A DNA stretch of 64,000 bases from Streptomyces sp. NBC_00344 (GCF_036088315.1 NZ_CP107996.1:6189001-6253000), one strand, 5' to 3'. Counted from the stretch's first letter, positions 37,780-49,834 are shown. Numbers and translations: made by a program. The notes: a model not told the origin generated them from the letters alone.

Positions 37780-38113
37780 CGAGAACCCTCTCCAGGATCT
37801 GCCGGTCGAATATCTCGGCTTCGGGAATGGGGACACGGGCGTGCAGCCGCCCGGCATCGACGAGGTCGGCCACCAGCACCTTCAGCACGCTGACGGGCAG
37901 CTGAAGATGGGCCGCGACCTCGGCCAGAGACAACGCCCCGGGCTGGAGAAGCTCCAGGATCCGGTGCTCTTCCGGGCGTGCATCACTGGGGATCGGCATG
38001 CCGCTGCTGTGCAGCAGGGAGAGCCTGTCCAAGGTGTTGCGGCTGGGCCGGGCACGTCCGCCGGTCGCCAGATAGGCCGGTACGAGGCGCCTGTTGCTCT
38101 GGCGCGGGGTCAT
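37754..38113 (-). CDS. cvnC: Conservon protein CvnC (DUF742)
   Basis: A 119-aa DUF742 protein with a winged-helix-like C-terminal half (ILELLQPGALSLAEVAAHLQLPVSVLKVLVADLVDAG). It forms part of the CvnABCD complex; DNA binding has not been established for the family. It overlaps cvnB by ATGA and cvnD by 26 bp. Confidence 0.93.
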   Translation of the reverse strand: MTPRQSNRRLVPAYLATGGRARPSRNTLDRLSLLHSSGMPIPSDARPEEHRILELLQPGALSLAEVAAHLQLPVSVLKVLVADLVDAGRLHARVPIPEAEIFDRQILERVLDGLRSLKS

Positions 38114-38538
38114 GCCGGGCTGCCGAGATCCCGAGCCGGGCTGTTCATGACCTTGTTGCCCAGGGTCGTCACCTGGACCTGCATATGGTGCGCGACGACT
38201 CCCATGTTGACCTCCGGTTCCGCGAACACGGCGAGGCAGGTGTTACGGCCCGCGGGGATCGCGAACACCCAGCCCTCGTCCGACTCGATGACGGTCTGCC
38301 GCAGTGTGGCGTCGTCCTGGCCGGTGAAGGCCGCGGTGACCGCACGCCCGGCACCCTGCAGCGCGGACATCATCGCGGCGACGCCCTCGGCGGACTCCCG
38401 CCGGAGGCCCGGTGAGGATCCCTCGATGAAGCCATCACCGGAGATCACGGCGGCGTGGGTGACATGGGGCAGTTCCAGGAGAGGTGCCAGCACCCAGGAC
38501 TTGTCCTCGGCGACACGGCGGCGAGTAGTGCTGTTCAT
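38110..38538 (-). CDS. cvnB: Conservon protein CvnB (roadblock/LC7 domain)
   Basis: A 142-aa roadblock/LC7 protein, the type that pairs with MglA-like GTPases as regulator (compare MglB). The core LLELPHVTHAAVISGDGFIEGSS and the segment TCLAVFAEPEVNMGVVAHHM are typical. It overlaps cvnA by ATGA, so stoichiometric production is likely. Confidence 0.94.
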   Translation of the reverse strand: MNSTTRRRVAEDKSWVLAPLLELPHVTHAAVISGDGFIEGSSPGLRRESAEGVAAMMSALQGAGRAVTAAFTGQDDATLRQTVIESDEGWVFAIPAGRNTCLAVFAEPEVNMGVVAHHMQVQVTTLGNKVMNSPARDLGSPA

Positions 38539-39977
38539 GAATGGGCATTCCCTTCGGGACCGCGAGGGTGCTGTGGCTGGACGGCTGCCCGGCCGGATTC
38601 GGTGCCCTGCTGGAGCGCGGCCCAGCGCGAGGCGTTCTCCTCCGGAGACCGTGCGGGGGCCGGTTCGGCACGCGAGACGTCCTGATCGAGTTCCGACGCT
38701 GCCCTGCGGCGGCGCCTGCGCGGGAGTTCACCCTCGCCGGCGTTGTCGGACGGGGTGTCAGGCGAACTCGGGGCGCTCGGCGCCGGCGCTGCGGCGGCAG
38801 GCGCGGTCACGGCGGACGCTGCGACCGGTGCGACACGGGACGGCAGAGGGGAGGGCGACCGGTCAGGCGCAGCGGAGCGGTGCGGCAGCGGAGCCATCAC
38901 GGACATGGGCTGCCGGCTCTCGTCGAGAATGGTGAGCAGGGGATCGCCGGGTATGTACACCACCGCGCGTACCCCTCCGTACGGGGACGGCTCGACATGG
39001 ACGCCGTAGCCGTACTGCCGGACCAGCCGGCCCGCGGCGGCGAAACCGGTGCGGGGCGGGTCACCGAGCTGGGTGAAGAGCAACTGGTCGTCACCGGAGA
39101 GCAGTTCCGTCGCGTGCCGGAGCTCGTCCGGATGCATGCCGACGCCGTAGTCGTCGATGATGACCGAGGCGCCGCGGTTGCCCTGCTGGAGTGTGACGAC
39201 GACCGGCAGTTCGTGGTGCGAGTGGTGCAGCGCGTTGGCCAGCAGCTCGGTGACCGTGATCGCGACCGGCTCGACGGCGCGGGCGACGACGGCGATCGGG
39301 TCGCGCAGCTGGTTGCTGACCTGGACCCGCTCGTAGCCGCGCAGTCGTGAGGCGGCTCCGACCACGAGTTCGGCGAGGTAGGAGTCCTCGCGGGTCAGCC
39401 CCGGCCAGGCGCCGCACACCACACCGGTGGCCTGAATACGTCGCAGCGCCTGCTCGTTGAGGAAGTCGGCAGCCAGCAGATCCTGTGCGATGTCGGGGGC
39501 ATCGTAACGGTGCTGCATCTGCTGGAGCGAGGTCTGCAGCCGGTAGAGCAGCGCCTGGATGGTGGTGGTCGCACCGCGCAGTGTGGACTGGGCCGCGGCG
39601 TCGACCCGTTCCCGCTCCGCGGTGACCGCGTCGCCGACCTGGTCCAGCACGGCGGTGAGCGCGTAGTCCGTGTCACTGCCGGTGAACCGTGCGTCCAGCA
39701 GACCGCGCACGGGTACGTGCGAATGCGCGAGGGCAAGGGTCATGTCGGGGAGGCGCGCGGCTGCCAGGTGCCGGATTTCGGACTCGGTGGCCCGCAGACG
39801 GGCCGTCAGTTCGGTGTTGCTGTGCAGTGAGGCAGTGTTCTGCCCTTCGGCAGCGGTGAGGCGCTGTCTCAGTTCGGCGCTTCGCATCCGGGCGCGGACC
39901 ACAATCGCCGCCAGAACCACGGCGGCGGCCGTACCTGCGCAGAGGCACCACAACAGCGCCTCGGGTATGGATGTCAT
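38535..39977 (-). CDS. cvnA: Conservon sensor-like ATPase CvnA
   Basis: A 480-aa membrane protein. One N-terminal helix (about 7-27) is followed by a coiled-coil-like stretch and an HATPase_c domain with N-box ELLANALHHSHH and G-box DDYGVGMHP. No canonical phospho-accepting His box is visible, which is usual for CvnA. The last 100 residues are Ala/Pro/Ser-rich and probably disordered. It is the first gene of the conservon operon cvnABCD-CYP157-CYP154. Confidence 0.93.
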   Translation of the reverse strand: MTSIPEALLWCLCAGTAAAVVLAAIVVRARMRSAELRQRLTAAEGQNTASLHSNTELTARLRATESEIRHLAAARLPDMTLALAHSHVPVRGLLDARFTGSDTDYALTAVLDQVGDAVTAERERVDAAAQSTLRGATTTIQALLYRLQTSLQQMQHRYDAPDIAQDLLAADFLNEQALRRIQATGVVCGAWPGLTREDSYLAELVVGAASRLRGYERVQVSNQLRDPIAVVARAVEPVAITVTELLANALHHSHHELPVVVTLQQGNRGASVIIDDYGVGMHPDELRHATELLSGDDQLLFTQLGDPPRTGFAAAGRLVRQYGYGVHVEPSPYGGVRAVVYIPGDPLLTILDESRQPMSVMAPLPHRSAAPDRSPSPLPSRVAPVAASAVTAPAAAAPAPSAPSSPDTPSDNAGEGELPRRRRRRAASELDQDVSRAEPAPARSPEENASRWAALQQGTESGRAAVQPQHPRGPEGNAHS

Positions 39978-40482
39978 CGAAATCCTCGGGTGGGGGAAGG
40001 TTTCGGTCGGCTGCCACGCCGGCGTGGCAGCCGATCATCACGCGATGCTACCTGCGAGTTGACATGGCGTGAGCTGCCTGTCGTGCGGTGACTGTGAAAG
40101 CTGTGGGCTACTTTCGGCCCCGGGCGGCCCGGAGAGGGGCATGACGGTCCCGTTGCCGGTGCGAGGCGGGGGCGGTGGAGCGGGATATGTAGTGACGAAG
40201 AGTCAGAAAACCCTGCGTTCAGCAGAGTTGTGAATCCCGTACGCCGCAGGGCCAGCTGCGCGGAGGAGGAGAGGCATTCCGTACGGAAGGAGAGCGCAGG
40301 ATCGCGTATCCAGCGCAGGGCTGCCCCCCGGCGGGCGTCCCAGGGCCGGGGGAGGGGGTGAGTGACGTCAATGCTGCGGGCTCGACGCCCCCGTTCCTGC
40401 CGGTGGTCCGGCCGGATCCGACATGACAGACGATCCGAGGTGTGCTGCATTGGAGGGAACGCACTTCCTCCGGGAGGCCGCA
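39978..40482. other. Divergent intergenic region between conservon and flavin hydroxylase
   Basis: About 505 bp with no convincing gene. It contains the 28-bp palindrome (40007-40034), a TTGACA hexamer (40059-40064, plus strand) without a clear -10, and the GGGAGG site of the hydroxylase at 40472-40477. Confidence 0.4.
40007..40034. promoter_or_regulatory. Perfect 28-bp palindrome upstream of cvnA
   Basis: TCGGCTGCCACGCC (40007-40020) is followed immediately by its exact reverse complement (40021-40034). It starts 30 bp upstream of the cvnA ATG. With no loop it may act as a protein-binding site, or as a 5'-leader or terminator hairpin. Confidence 0.55.
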
Positions 40483-42105
40483 GTGAGCGACGTGGACGTA
40501 CTGGTTGCGGGAGCGGGCCCGGTAGGTCTGACGGCAGCCTGCGAACTGCAGCGGCGCGGCGTCCGGTGCCGTGTCGTCGACAGGCTCCACGCGCGTCGCC
40601 CGTTCGCCGGAGCGGTGGGTGTCCAACCCAGGACGCTGGAGATCTGGGACCGGATGGGAATGGTGCGTGAGGCACTCGAAACGGCCATCCCGATGAAGGG
40701 GCAACTGCTCTTCGTCAACGGTGAGGAACAGCCCAGGATCGAACTGAGGCTGCCCCCGGATGTGCCGTACGGTTTCGCGGCCCTGCCGCAGTACGAGACG
40801 GAACGGCTCCTCGAAGAACTGCTGACGAGCTGGGGAGGGCAGGTCGAGCGCGGTTCGGAGCTGGTGGCCTTCGAGCAGGACGCGGCCGGGGTCAGGGTCC
40901 GCGTCGTCGGGCCGTCCGGAGTGGAGGAGGACCTGTCGGCCGCGTACCTCCTGGGCTGCGACGGAGCCCACAGCATCGTACGCAGGGGCCTCGGGCTGGC
41001 CTTCGAGGGCGCGGCACTGCCCGAGGAGTACATGCTGGGTGATGTGGAGGTCGACTGGGACCTGCCGCCGTGCTACGGGGTCCGGGCCGTGCACCGCACC
41101 GCCGGGCGCGTCGACGATCTTCTGGTGTGCATCCCGCTGCCCGGCCACAACCGCTACCGGATGTCGATGCTCACCCCGCCGGAACTCTCCCGGTCGCCGC
41201 AGCCGGAGGGGGAGGGTGTGCAGCACGGTCCGGCGGAGGGGGAGGGCCCCGTACCGGCTCTTGAACACATTCAGGCCGTTCTCGACCGGCTGTCCCCCCG
41301 GCCCACGGCCGCCTCGTCCCTCCGGTGGTCATCGGTCTTCCGGATCAGCCACCGTCTGGTGAACCGCTACGCAGAGGGCCGGGTCTTCGTGGCGGGAGAT
41401 GCCGCGCACATCCACCCGCCCACCGGTGCCCAGGGGATGAACACCGGCATCCAGGACGCGTACAACCTGGCGTGGAAGCTCGCTCTGGCCGTGCAGGGCG
41501 ATGCGAGTGAGGGACTTCTCGCGAGCTACCACGCGGAACGCCGTCCGGTGGGCGAGGAAGTGGTGCAGCGGACGGTCCGGCACGCGGCAGACGGTCCACA
41601 GGCCGATCCGGAGGACCCGTCGACGACGATCCGGCGTGAGGCGCAGCTGCTGGTCGGCTACCGCGGCAGTCCGATCGTGGCGCCCGCAGGCAGCCGGCAC
41701 GCGGGCCCCGCCCCGGGTGACCGGGCTCCGGACTGCGGCGGGCTCGTCCGTGAGCCGGCGGCGTTCCCCGGCCGGCTGTTCGACCTGCTGCGCGGGCGGG
41801 AGCACATTCTGCTGCTCTACGCGGACGCGGATGACCAGCTGGCACGGTGCGACGAGCTGACCAGTTCCGCGCGGCAGCGGGCCCGCGGACAGCTCGCTCT
41901 CCGGGCTGTCCTGGCCCCCGGGGTGGCGCCGGAAACGGCTCCCGTTCCCGCGGTCACCGACAGTCTCGGGGAGTTCCGGCAGATGTACGGTGCACGCGGC
42001 GGAGAGGGTTTTCTGATCCGCCCGGACGGCTATCTGGGATTTCGGGGCGACCCGGTGGGTGGTCCGGAACTGACCGCCCACCTGAACGCGATCTTCAGGC
42101 CATGA
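40483..42105 (+). CDS. FAD-dependent aromatic hydroxylase (PheA/TfdB/Rox type)
   Basis: A 540-aa group A flavin monooxygenase. The FAD motif is GAGPVGL (8-14), the DG motif GCDGAHSIVRR lies near residue 170 and the GD motif VFVAGDAAHIHPPTGAQGMNTG near residue 303. A C-terminal thioredoxin-like domain fits polyketide-tailoring and rifampicin-type hydroxylases. A Gly/Glu-rich insertion (PEGEGVQHGPAEGEG) near residue 245 is unusual. GTG 40483 with GGGAGG five bases upstream is preferred. No biosynthetic cluster surrounds it, so detoxification or catabolism is as likely as tailoring. Confidence 0.88.
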   Translation: MSDVDVLVAGAGPVGLTAACELQRRGVRCRVVDRLHARRPFAGAVGVQPRTLEIWDRMGMVREALETAIPMKGQLLFVNGEEQPRIELRLPPDVPYGFAALPQYETERLLEELLTSWGGQVERGSELVAFEQDAAGVRVRVVGPSGVEEDLSAAYLLGCDGAHSIVRRGLGLAFEGAALPEEYMLGDVEVDWDLPPCYGVRAVHRTAGRVDDLLVCIPLPGHNRYRMSMLTPPELSRSPQPEGEGVQHGPAEGEGPVPALEHIQAVLDRLSPRPTAASSLRWSSVFRISHRLVNRYAEGRVFVAGDAAHIHPPTGAQGMNTGIQDAYNLAWKLALAVQGDASEGLLASYHAERRPVGEEVVQRTVRHAADGPQADPEDPSTTIRREAQLLVGYRGSPIVAPAGSRHAGPAPGDRAPDCGGLVREPAAFPGRLFDLLRGREHILLLYADADDQLARCDELTSSARQRARGQLALRAVLAPGVAPETAPVPAVTDSLGEFRQMYGARGGEGFLIRPDGYLGFRGDPVGGPELTAHLNAIFRP

Positions 42106-44496
<2,391 letters not shown>

Positions 44497-44557
44497 CCCG
44501 CGAGCCGCAGGGCGGCGGTGCCGGCGAGGTTCTTGATCCCCGCCGACCGCCGCAGCC

Positions 44558-44592
44558 CCGCCCCGGCAGGCATCCTCCTGCCGGGGCGGTTT
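44558..44592 (+). terminator. Rho-independent terminator of icd
   Basis: CCGCCCCGGCAGG (44558-44570), loop CATCCT, perfect complementary arm (44577-44589), then TTT. It lies 61 bases after the icd stop and may also serve the converging DUF6296 gene. Confidence 0.85.
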
Positions 44593-44623
44593 CGTGTTCC
44601 GTGCTCCTGCGCGGTCCGCCCGC

Positions 44624-44890
44624 TCAGTGGCGGGCTGCGCGTGCCAGCGGGGTCCCAGGGGCCTGATGGCCCCCGCTTGCCAGCATGCGCACCTCTCCCT
44701 GGCCGCTGATTTCCGCCCGCACGATTCCCGTGTCGTCCTGGTAGACGGGGCTCCCGCCCGGTCCCGCCGACGCGGTACGCCGAACGGTCACCACGTCCTC
44801 CGCCCCGGTGAGGCCTTGGAAGACGAGTTCATAGCTTTTCGGGTATTCCACGAAGATCTCCCGTAGGGCTTCATTGGGGACTTCCATCAT
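44624..44890 (-). CDS. DUF6296 family small protein
   Basis: An 88-aa protein of a family widespread in streptomycetes (DUF6296 by its SYELVFQGLTG...VVTVRRTA...GSPVYQDDTGIVRAEISGQGEVRMLASGG pattern). It looks like a single beta-sandwich-like domain; the function is unknown. Two adjacent ATG codons (44890, 44887) are possible; no strong ribosome-binding site is visible, but the start overlaps the end of the upstream DUF2071 gene by 20 bp, suggesting coupling. Confidence 0.75.
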   Translation of the reverse strand: MMEVPNEALREIFVEYPKSYELVFQGLTGAEDVVTVRRTASAGPGGSPVYQDDTGIVRAEISGQGEVRMLASGGHQAPGTPLARAARH

Positions 44891-45677
44891 TGCCCAGACC
44901 CGTCCGGTGCGCCTCAGCAGGCGTTCCGGGGGAAACCAGGGACGGAAGCCCGAAGCGCACCGGCACGCCGGGGGAGAACAACACGCTGACGGGCTCGCCC
45001 GACGGCTCGGGAAGCCCCGCCGCGACCACCAGGGATTCGTCGCACTCCTGCAGACCGGCCCGGTACAGCGGCCAGCGCGGATGGCTGTTGGGCAGGTACA
45101 GCGTCCGGCCGGCGACCGCGTTGTGCAGGCCCCACCGGGCGGTCAGGAAATGTTCGAGAGCGCTCGGCTCCGCGATCCGCTCACCGACTCTGATGACGAG
45201 GCGGCTGTGTGCGCCTCGCGGACCCGGCCGGCGCCGGGAGCTGCTGTAGGTGACGGTGTTCCCGCTGCGCCTGACACTCATACGTGACCACATGTACGGC
45301 AGCCGGAACGCCGCTCGTGCGACCGCCACGGGGATCAGCCGGGAAGCGTCGAGCGAGCGGAAGACCACCGCCCGCCGCCCGTCCGCGTCCACCGAGTACA
45401 GCCGGACGTTGGTCTCGGGAAAACTGCCCAGATACGGGATACCGGGCAGGTGGAGCCAGCCGATGCGATGCATGCGGAAGGCGATGAGGCCGACATGGGT
45501 GACCCCGTCGAACGTGTCGGGGACGGTCCCGGCCGGCAGCAGCGGCGCCACGGCTTCGGGCGCCACGGCCCAGTGGACAAAGGCCAGGTCGAGCCAGGAC
45601 TGGGTGAGCAGCGGACGCCCGATGCGGCGGACGGCGTCCGCTGTGACCGGTTCCGGGACGCGCGGGGTGATCGGCAC
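44871..45677 (-). CDS. DUF2071 (YqjF-like) protein
   Basis: A 268-aa member of the YqjF/DUF2071 family: QSWLDLAFVHWAVAPEAVAPLLPAG near the start, THVGLIAFRM, ETNVRLYSVDADGRRAVVFRSLDASR and ALEHFLTARWGLHNAVAGRTLY follow in the family order. The fold resembles acetoacetate decarboxylase-like proteins, but no activity is known. It starts with GTG 45677 and is divergent from the aldo/keto reductase. Confidence 0.85.
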   Translation of the reverse strand: MPITPRVPEPVTADAVRRIGRPLLTQSWLDLAFVHWAVAPEAVAPLLPAGTVPDTFDGVTHVGLIAFRMHRIGWLHLPGIPYLGSFPETNVRLYSVDADGRRAVVFRSLDASRLIPVAVARAAFRLPYMWSRMSVRRSGNTVTYSSSRRRPGPRGAHSRLVIRVGERIAEPSALEHFLTARWGLHNAVAGRTLYLPNSHPRWPLYRAGLQECDESLVVAAGLPEPSGEPVSVLFSPGVPVRFGLPSLVSPGTPAEAHRTGLGNDGSPQ

Positions 45678-45768
45678 CCGGCCAGCATCGCACTCCCTGC
45701 GTCACGGCGGGGAGCGTTCCGCAGGGCGGCGCGGCGCAGGGGGCCGGCGCCGACGTAGCATGATCTCC

Positions 45769-46752
45769 ATGGAGCAGCGCGTACTGGACAGGACCGGCCG
45801 CAGGCTATCGGTCGTCGGGCAGGGTACCTGGCAACTCGGCGGCGACTGGGGCGAAGTCCGGGAGGCGGACGCCTTCGGGGTGCTGGACGCGGCGGTCGAT
45901 TCGGGTGTCACCTTCTTCGACACCGCCGATGTGTACGGCGACGGACGCAGTGAGCAGCTGATCGGCCGCTACCTGAAGGACCGCCCCGACGCCGGAGTGC
46001 TCGTCGCGACCAAAATGGGACGCCGGGCAGAACAGCTGCCCGAGAACTACGTGCTCGACAATTTCCGTACCTGGAACGACCGTTCGCGGATGAACCTCGG
46101 AGTCGACACTCTCGACCTCGTGCAGCTGCACTGCCCGCCCACCGCCGTCTACTCGTCTGACGCGGTCTACGACGCCCTGGACACCCTCGTCGACGAACAG
46201 CGGATCGCCGCCTATGCGGTGAGCGTCGAGACGTGTGCCGAAGCCCTCACCGCCATCGCGCGGCCGGGTGTGGCCTCCGTGCAGATCATTCTCAACCCGT
46301 TCCGTCTCAAGCCGCTGGACGAAGTCCTCCCGGCCGCCCGCGCGGCGGGCGTCGGTGTCATCGCACGTGTTCCGCTCGCCTCGGGGCTGCTCTCGGGCAG
46401 GTACACGGCGGACACCGTCTTCGCCGCCGGGGACCACCGCACGTACAACAGGCATGGCGAGGCGTTCGACCAAGGCGAGACGTTCTCCGGGATCGACTAC
46501 GGAACCGGGGTGTCCGCCGCGGCCGAGTTCGCCTCGCTCGCCCCGAGCGGGGCCACACCGGCGCAGACCGCGCTGCGCTGGATCATCCAGCAGCCCGGGG
46601 TCACCAGCGTGATCCCCGGCGCCCGTTCCGTCGCGCAGGCCCGAGCCAACGCGGCCGCCGCCTCTCTGGCGCCGCTTGGGCAGAGCACCCTCGACGCGGT
46701 CCAGGACCTCTACGACCGGCGGATCCGAGCGGCGGTCCACCACCGCTGGTGA
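45769..46752 (+). CDS. Aldo/keto reductase
   Basis: A 327-aa NADPH-dependent oxidoreductase with an (alpha/beta)8 barrel. The catalytic tetrad is visible: Asp and Tyr in FFDTADVYGDGRSE, Lys in VATKMGRR and His in LVQLHCPP. The C-terminal NADPH site is VTSVIPGARSVAQARAN. The substrate is unknown. ATG 45769 is used; ATG 45760 three codons earlier is equally possible. TAGCAT at 45756-45761 could be a -10 box giving a leaderless message from 45769. Confidence 0.92.
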   Translation: MEQRVLDRTGRRLSVVGQGTWQLGGDWGEVREADAFGVLDAAVDSGVTFFDTADVYGDGRSEQLIGRYLKDRPDAGVLVATKMGRRAEQLPENYVLDNFRTWNDRSRMNLGVDTLDLVQLHCPPTAVYSSDAVYDALDTLVDEQRIAAYAVSVETCAEALTAIARPGVASVQIILNPFRLKPLDEVLPAARAAGVGVIARVPLASGLLSGRYTADTVFAAGDHRTYNRHGEAFDQGETFSGIDYGTGVSAAAEFASLAPSGATPAQTALRWIIQQPGVTSVIPGARSVAQARANAAAASLAPLGQSTLDAVQDLYDRRIRAAVHHRW

Positions 46753-46762
46753 ACCGGCGGGG

Positions 46763-46789
46763 CGGTGACCGGGCGGACGGCCGCCACCG
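46763..46789. terminator. Weak hairpin after the aldo/keto reductase gene
   Basis: GGCGG/CCGCC (46772-46785) with an outer CGGT/ACCG, asymmetrically bulged, 11 bases after the reductase stop. The remaining 150 bp before the peptide-export operon are AT-richer and contain no other feature seen. Confidence 0.35.
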
Positions 46790-46941
46790 GGTGCCGACAT
46801 GGCCCGTATGGTCCGGGATGCGAGGCCTTCGGAGCACACGGACGGACGTCGGTTTGAGTTAATGCCCTGATTGGTGTTTTCTTCGGTATATCGATGGCGC
46901 TGCGGACCGACCCGCGGCGCCTTCGTCATACCCGGCGCGGT

Positions 46942-49833
46942 TCACTGCATCTGCCGGCGCACCAGCTCATGGAGCCGTCCGCCGGTGTCGGCGAGCAGCT
47001 CGGCGGGCGGTCCCTGCTGGACGACGCGGCCCTCCGACATCACGATCACCCGGTCGGCGTCCAGCACGGTGGAGAGCCGGTGGGCGATCACGACGCGGGT
47101 GGCGTTCAGGGCGCGGGTGCTCTCGATCACGGTGCGCTGGGTCTCGTTGTCGAGAGCACTGGTGGCCTCGTCGAAGAAGAGGATCCGGGGGCGCCGGACG
47201 AGCGCCTGGGCGATCATCAGACGCTGACGCTGGCCCCCGGAGATCGCGCCACCACCGGAGATCATGGTGTGCAGTCCCATCGGCATGCGTTTGATGTCCT
47301 CGGCCAGGCCGGCCATCGCGGCGGCCTCCCACGCCTCCTCCTGGCTGAAGACCTCGGCGCCGCAGATGCAGTCCAGGATCGACCCGGTGAACGGCTGGGC
47401 GTTCTGCAGCACCACTCCGCACTGGCGGCGCACGGCCGCCTGGTCGAGGGCCGAGAGGTCCTGGCTGTCGTAGAGCACACTCCCCGACACCGGTTTGTCG
47501 AAGCCGATGAGCAGCCGCAGCAGGGTCGACTTCCCGCAGCCGCTGGGGCCCACTACGGCCACGAACTCGCCGGCCCGCACCCGCAGGGACACACCGTCGA
47601 GGACCAGAGGGCCCTCGTCGGTGTACCGGAAGGAGAGGTCCCTGGCCTCGATCTCACCGGAGAGCTCGCCGGGCTGGGTGCTTCCGGAGCGCACCTCCGG
47701 GGCCTCGTCCAGCACCGGCTTGATCTGCTCGAACATCGGCAGCGCGGCGGCGGCCGAGACGAACGCCCCGGTGAGCTGGGTGACCGCGGTGAGCAGCATG
47801 GTCACCGACGTGTTGAAGGTCAGGAAGGCGCTGGCCGACAGACTTCCGCGGGCCGGTCCTGCGAGCAGCACGAACATGACCAGTGAACAGAGCGGCAGGT
47901 AGACCGCGTTGAGGACCGTCGTCAGATTCTTGATCCGGCCGGCCCGCTGCTGCAGCTCACGGCTGCGGGCGAACTCGCCGGCCCAGGCCGCGTACGCGAA
48001 GTTCTCCGCCGCGGCCACCCTGAGCTTCGGCAGCCCGCGCAGCGTCTGGAAGGCCTGGTTGTTGAGCTTGTTGCTGAGTTTGATCAGACGGCGCTGCCAG
48101 CGCAGCTCCCACAGCCCCATGGTGAGGAATACCGCGGCGATCACGACCAGCATGCCGACCGCCGTCAGGGCCAACGGGGCACTGAAGCAGAACAGCAGCA
48201 CCAGGTTCATCGCGCCGACCGTGCCTGCCTGCACGGCGACCGGTCCGATACCGGACAGCACCCGGCGGATGGCGCTGATGCCCATGGCGGCGCTGGCCAG
48301 TTCACCGGTGGACCGCTCGGTGAAGAACGTGGTCGGCAGCCTCAGCAGCCGGTCCCACAGCGCCGGCTGGAGCGTGCTCTCGATGCGTCCCTCCATCCGG
48401 AGGATCGTCAGATTCTGCAGCAGCATGAAAGCTGCCGAGACGATGCCGGTGACGATGATGGCCAACGAGACCTGCACGATCAGGCTGTTCTCGGCGTTGG
48501 GCACATAGACGCCGAGCACCTGCCCGGTGGCCAGCGGCACCAGCGCGCCCAGCCCGACCGTCACCAGTCCGGCGAGTACGAGATTCCGCAGATCGGCCCG
48601 GGTGCCACGCAGGCTGAAACGAGCCAGATGCCACTTGCTCATCGGCCGGTCCGGCAGTGGACGGTAGAACATCACCCCGCGCGGCTCGAACTCCTCCGCG
48701 TTGGACCGGCCGATCCGGGTGCGCCGGCCCGTTGACGGGTTCACCGCCTCGTACCCGCGGCGGCGCCACAGCAACGCCACCGGCGTCCCGCCGACGGCCC
48801 GGTGGCCCACCAGCGGCCCCGCGTTCTCCTGCCACCAGCGCCCGTCGAGCCGGATCGGGCGGGTGCGTATGCGGGACGCGACCGCGACACGCTCGACCGG
48901 GTCGATCCGCTCGCTCACCGCGCCGCCCACCGAGGGGTCCGACAGGGTGATCCCGGCCGCGGCCGCCACGGTGCGGCAGACCGCGTACGTCGCGTCGTCG
49001 CCGGCCCCGGCCGCGCGGGCGGCGGGCTTCCCCGAACGGCCGATGGACGCCAGCAGTGCCTGGTCCGCCTGTTCACGGACTGTCCTGCCCGCCTTGATCC
49101 CGGCGACCGTGCGGTCCTCGTGGGCACGCTCCATCCGCTCGATCCAGCGGTCGAGCGCGGAGAGCAGCCGGTACTGCTGGTTGACCATGCTCTGCCACAT
49201 TGCAGCGTCGACCAGCAGATCGCCTGCCGCCTCCGTGCTGAACGCGGCACCGTACTGAACACTGCCAGGCGACACCGGGAGCCACAGGATGTCGTCGTCC
49301 GCCACCACCTCGTCCACGGTGGTCCTGCCGTCCAGGGGTGCTTCGAACAGCACGTGCTGGCTGCGTCCGACCCCGAGGGCGAAGGCATGTTCCAGCAGGC
49401 TCAGAGCCGCGTCGCCCGTGTCGTACTGGCTGCGGTACTGACCTTCGTACGAGGTGGCCGGGTACTCCGGCCGGTACAGCTCCCGCAGGGGTATGCGGCG
49501 CAGGACGGCTCCCTGCAGGGGGCGGCCGACCAGAGTGTGCTGAGGCCCCTCGACCGGGCCGAGCAGCAGTGTGCCCGGTTCGAGGCGGCCCAGGAAGTGC
49601 CAGTGGCCCTGTGCCGCCGCGTCGACCGCGAAGAGATCGAGGGCGCCTTCCGCGACCAGCCACAGGACCTGTGGCCCCTCCAGGGACAGACTGCGCAGAC
49701 CTGCGCAGTCGACGGGCTCGCCGAGCCGGCCCAGTTCGGCGAGCACCGGGTCGTGCGGCATCGCGCTGCGCTCCGGATGCGCGACCGGATCAGGGCCGGT
49801 ACCCGGGCCCGGGGAATGGTGAACGTATGCCAC
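46942..49833 (-). CDS. NHLM-type peptide-export ABC transporter, permease-ATPase (no peptidase)
   Basis: A 963-aa exporter of the type annotated as NHLP/NHLM bacteriocin export permease/ATPase subunit. The first 390 residues carry a cyclic-nucleotide-binding-like sensor region (WLVAEGALDLFAV..., then GTLLLGPVEG) instead of a peptidase. The membrane domain covers about 400-690 and the ATPase about 715-963 with [25 protein letters not shown] and ILFFDEATSALD, all intact. GTG 49833 is chosen because AAGGAG lies seven bases upstream, at the end of the preceding gene; the two genes are one base apart. It probably forms a heterodimer with the C39 exporter. Confidence 0.9.
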   Translation of the reverse strand: MAYVHHSPGPGTGPDPVAHPERSAMPHDPVLAELGRLGEPVDCAGLRSLSLEGPQVLWLVAEGALDLFAVDAAAQGHWHFLGRLEPGTLLLGPVEGPQHTLVGRPLQGAVLRRIPLRELYRPEYPATSYEGQYRSQYDTGDAALSLLEHAFALGVGRSQHVLFEAPLDGRTTVDEVVADDDILWLPVSPGSVQYGAAFSTEAAGDLLVDAAMWQSMVNQQYRLLSALDRWIERMERAHEDRTVAGIKAGRTVREQADQALLASIGRSGKPAARAAGAGDDATYAVCRTVAAAAGITLSDPSVGGAVSERIDPVERVAVASRIRTRPIRLDGRWWQENAGPLVGHRAVGGTPVALLWRRRGYEAVNPSTGRRTRIGRSNAEEFEPRGVMFYRPLPDRPMSKWHLARFSLRGTRADLRNLVLAGLVTVGLGALVPLATGQVLGVYVPNAENSLIVQVSLAIIVTGIVSAAFMLLQNLTILRMEGRIESTLQPALWDRLLRLPTTFFTERSTGELASAAMGISAIRRVLSGIGPVAVQAGTVGAMNLVLLFCFSAPLALTAVGMLVVIAAVFLTMGLWELRWQRRLIKLSNKLNNQAFQTLRGLPKLRVAAAENFAYAAWAGEFARSRELQQRAGRIKNLTTVLNAVYLPLCSLVMFVLLAGPARGSLSASAFLTFNTSVTMLLTAVTQLTGAFVSAAAALPMFEQIKPVLDEAPEVRSGSTQPGELSGEIEARDLSFRYTDEGPLVLDGVSLRVRAGEFVAVVGPSGCGKSTLLRLLIGFDKPVSGSVLYDSQDLSALDQAAVRRQCGVVLQNAQPFTGSILDCICGAEVFSQEEAWEAAAMAGLAEDIKRMPMGLHTMISGGGAISGGQRQRLMIAQALVRRPRILFFDEATSALDNETQRTVIESTRALNATRVVIAHRLSTVLDADRVIVMSEGRVVQQGPPAELLADTGGRLHELVRRQMQ

Positions 49834-49834
49834 C

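Noticed and set aside
40059..40064. TTGACA as a promoter of the flavin hydroxylase
   Set aside because: No acceptable -10 sequence lies 16 to 19 bases downstream, and it is more than 400 bp from the start codon.
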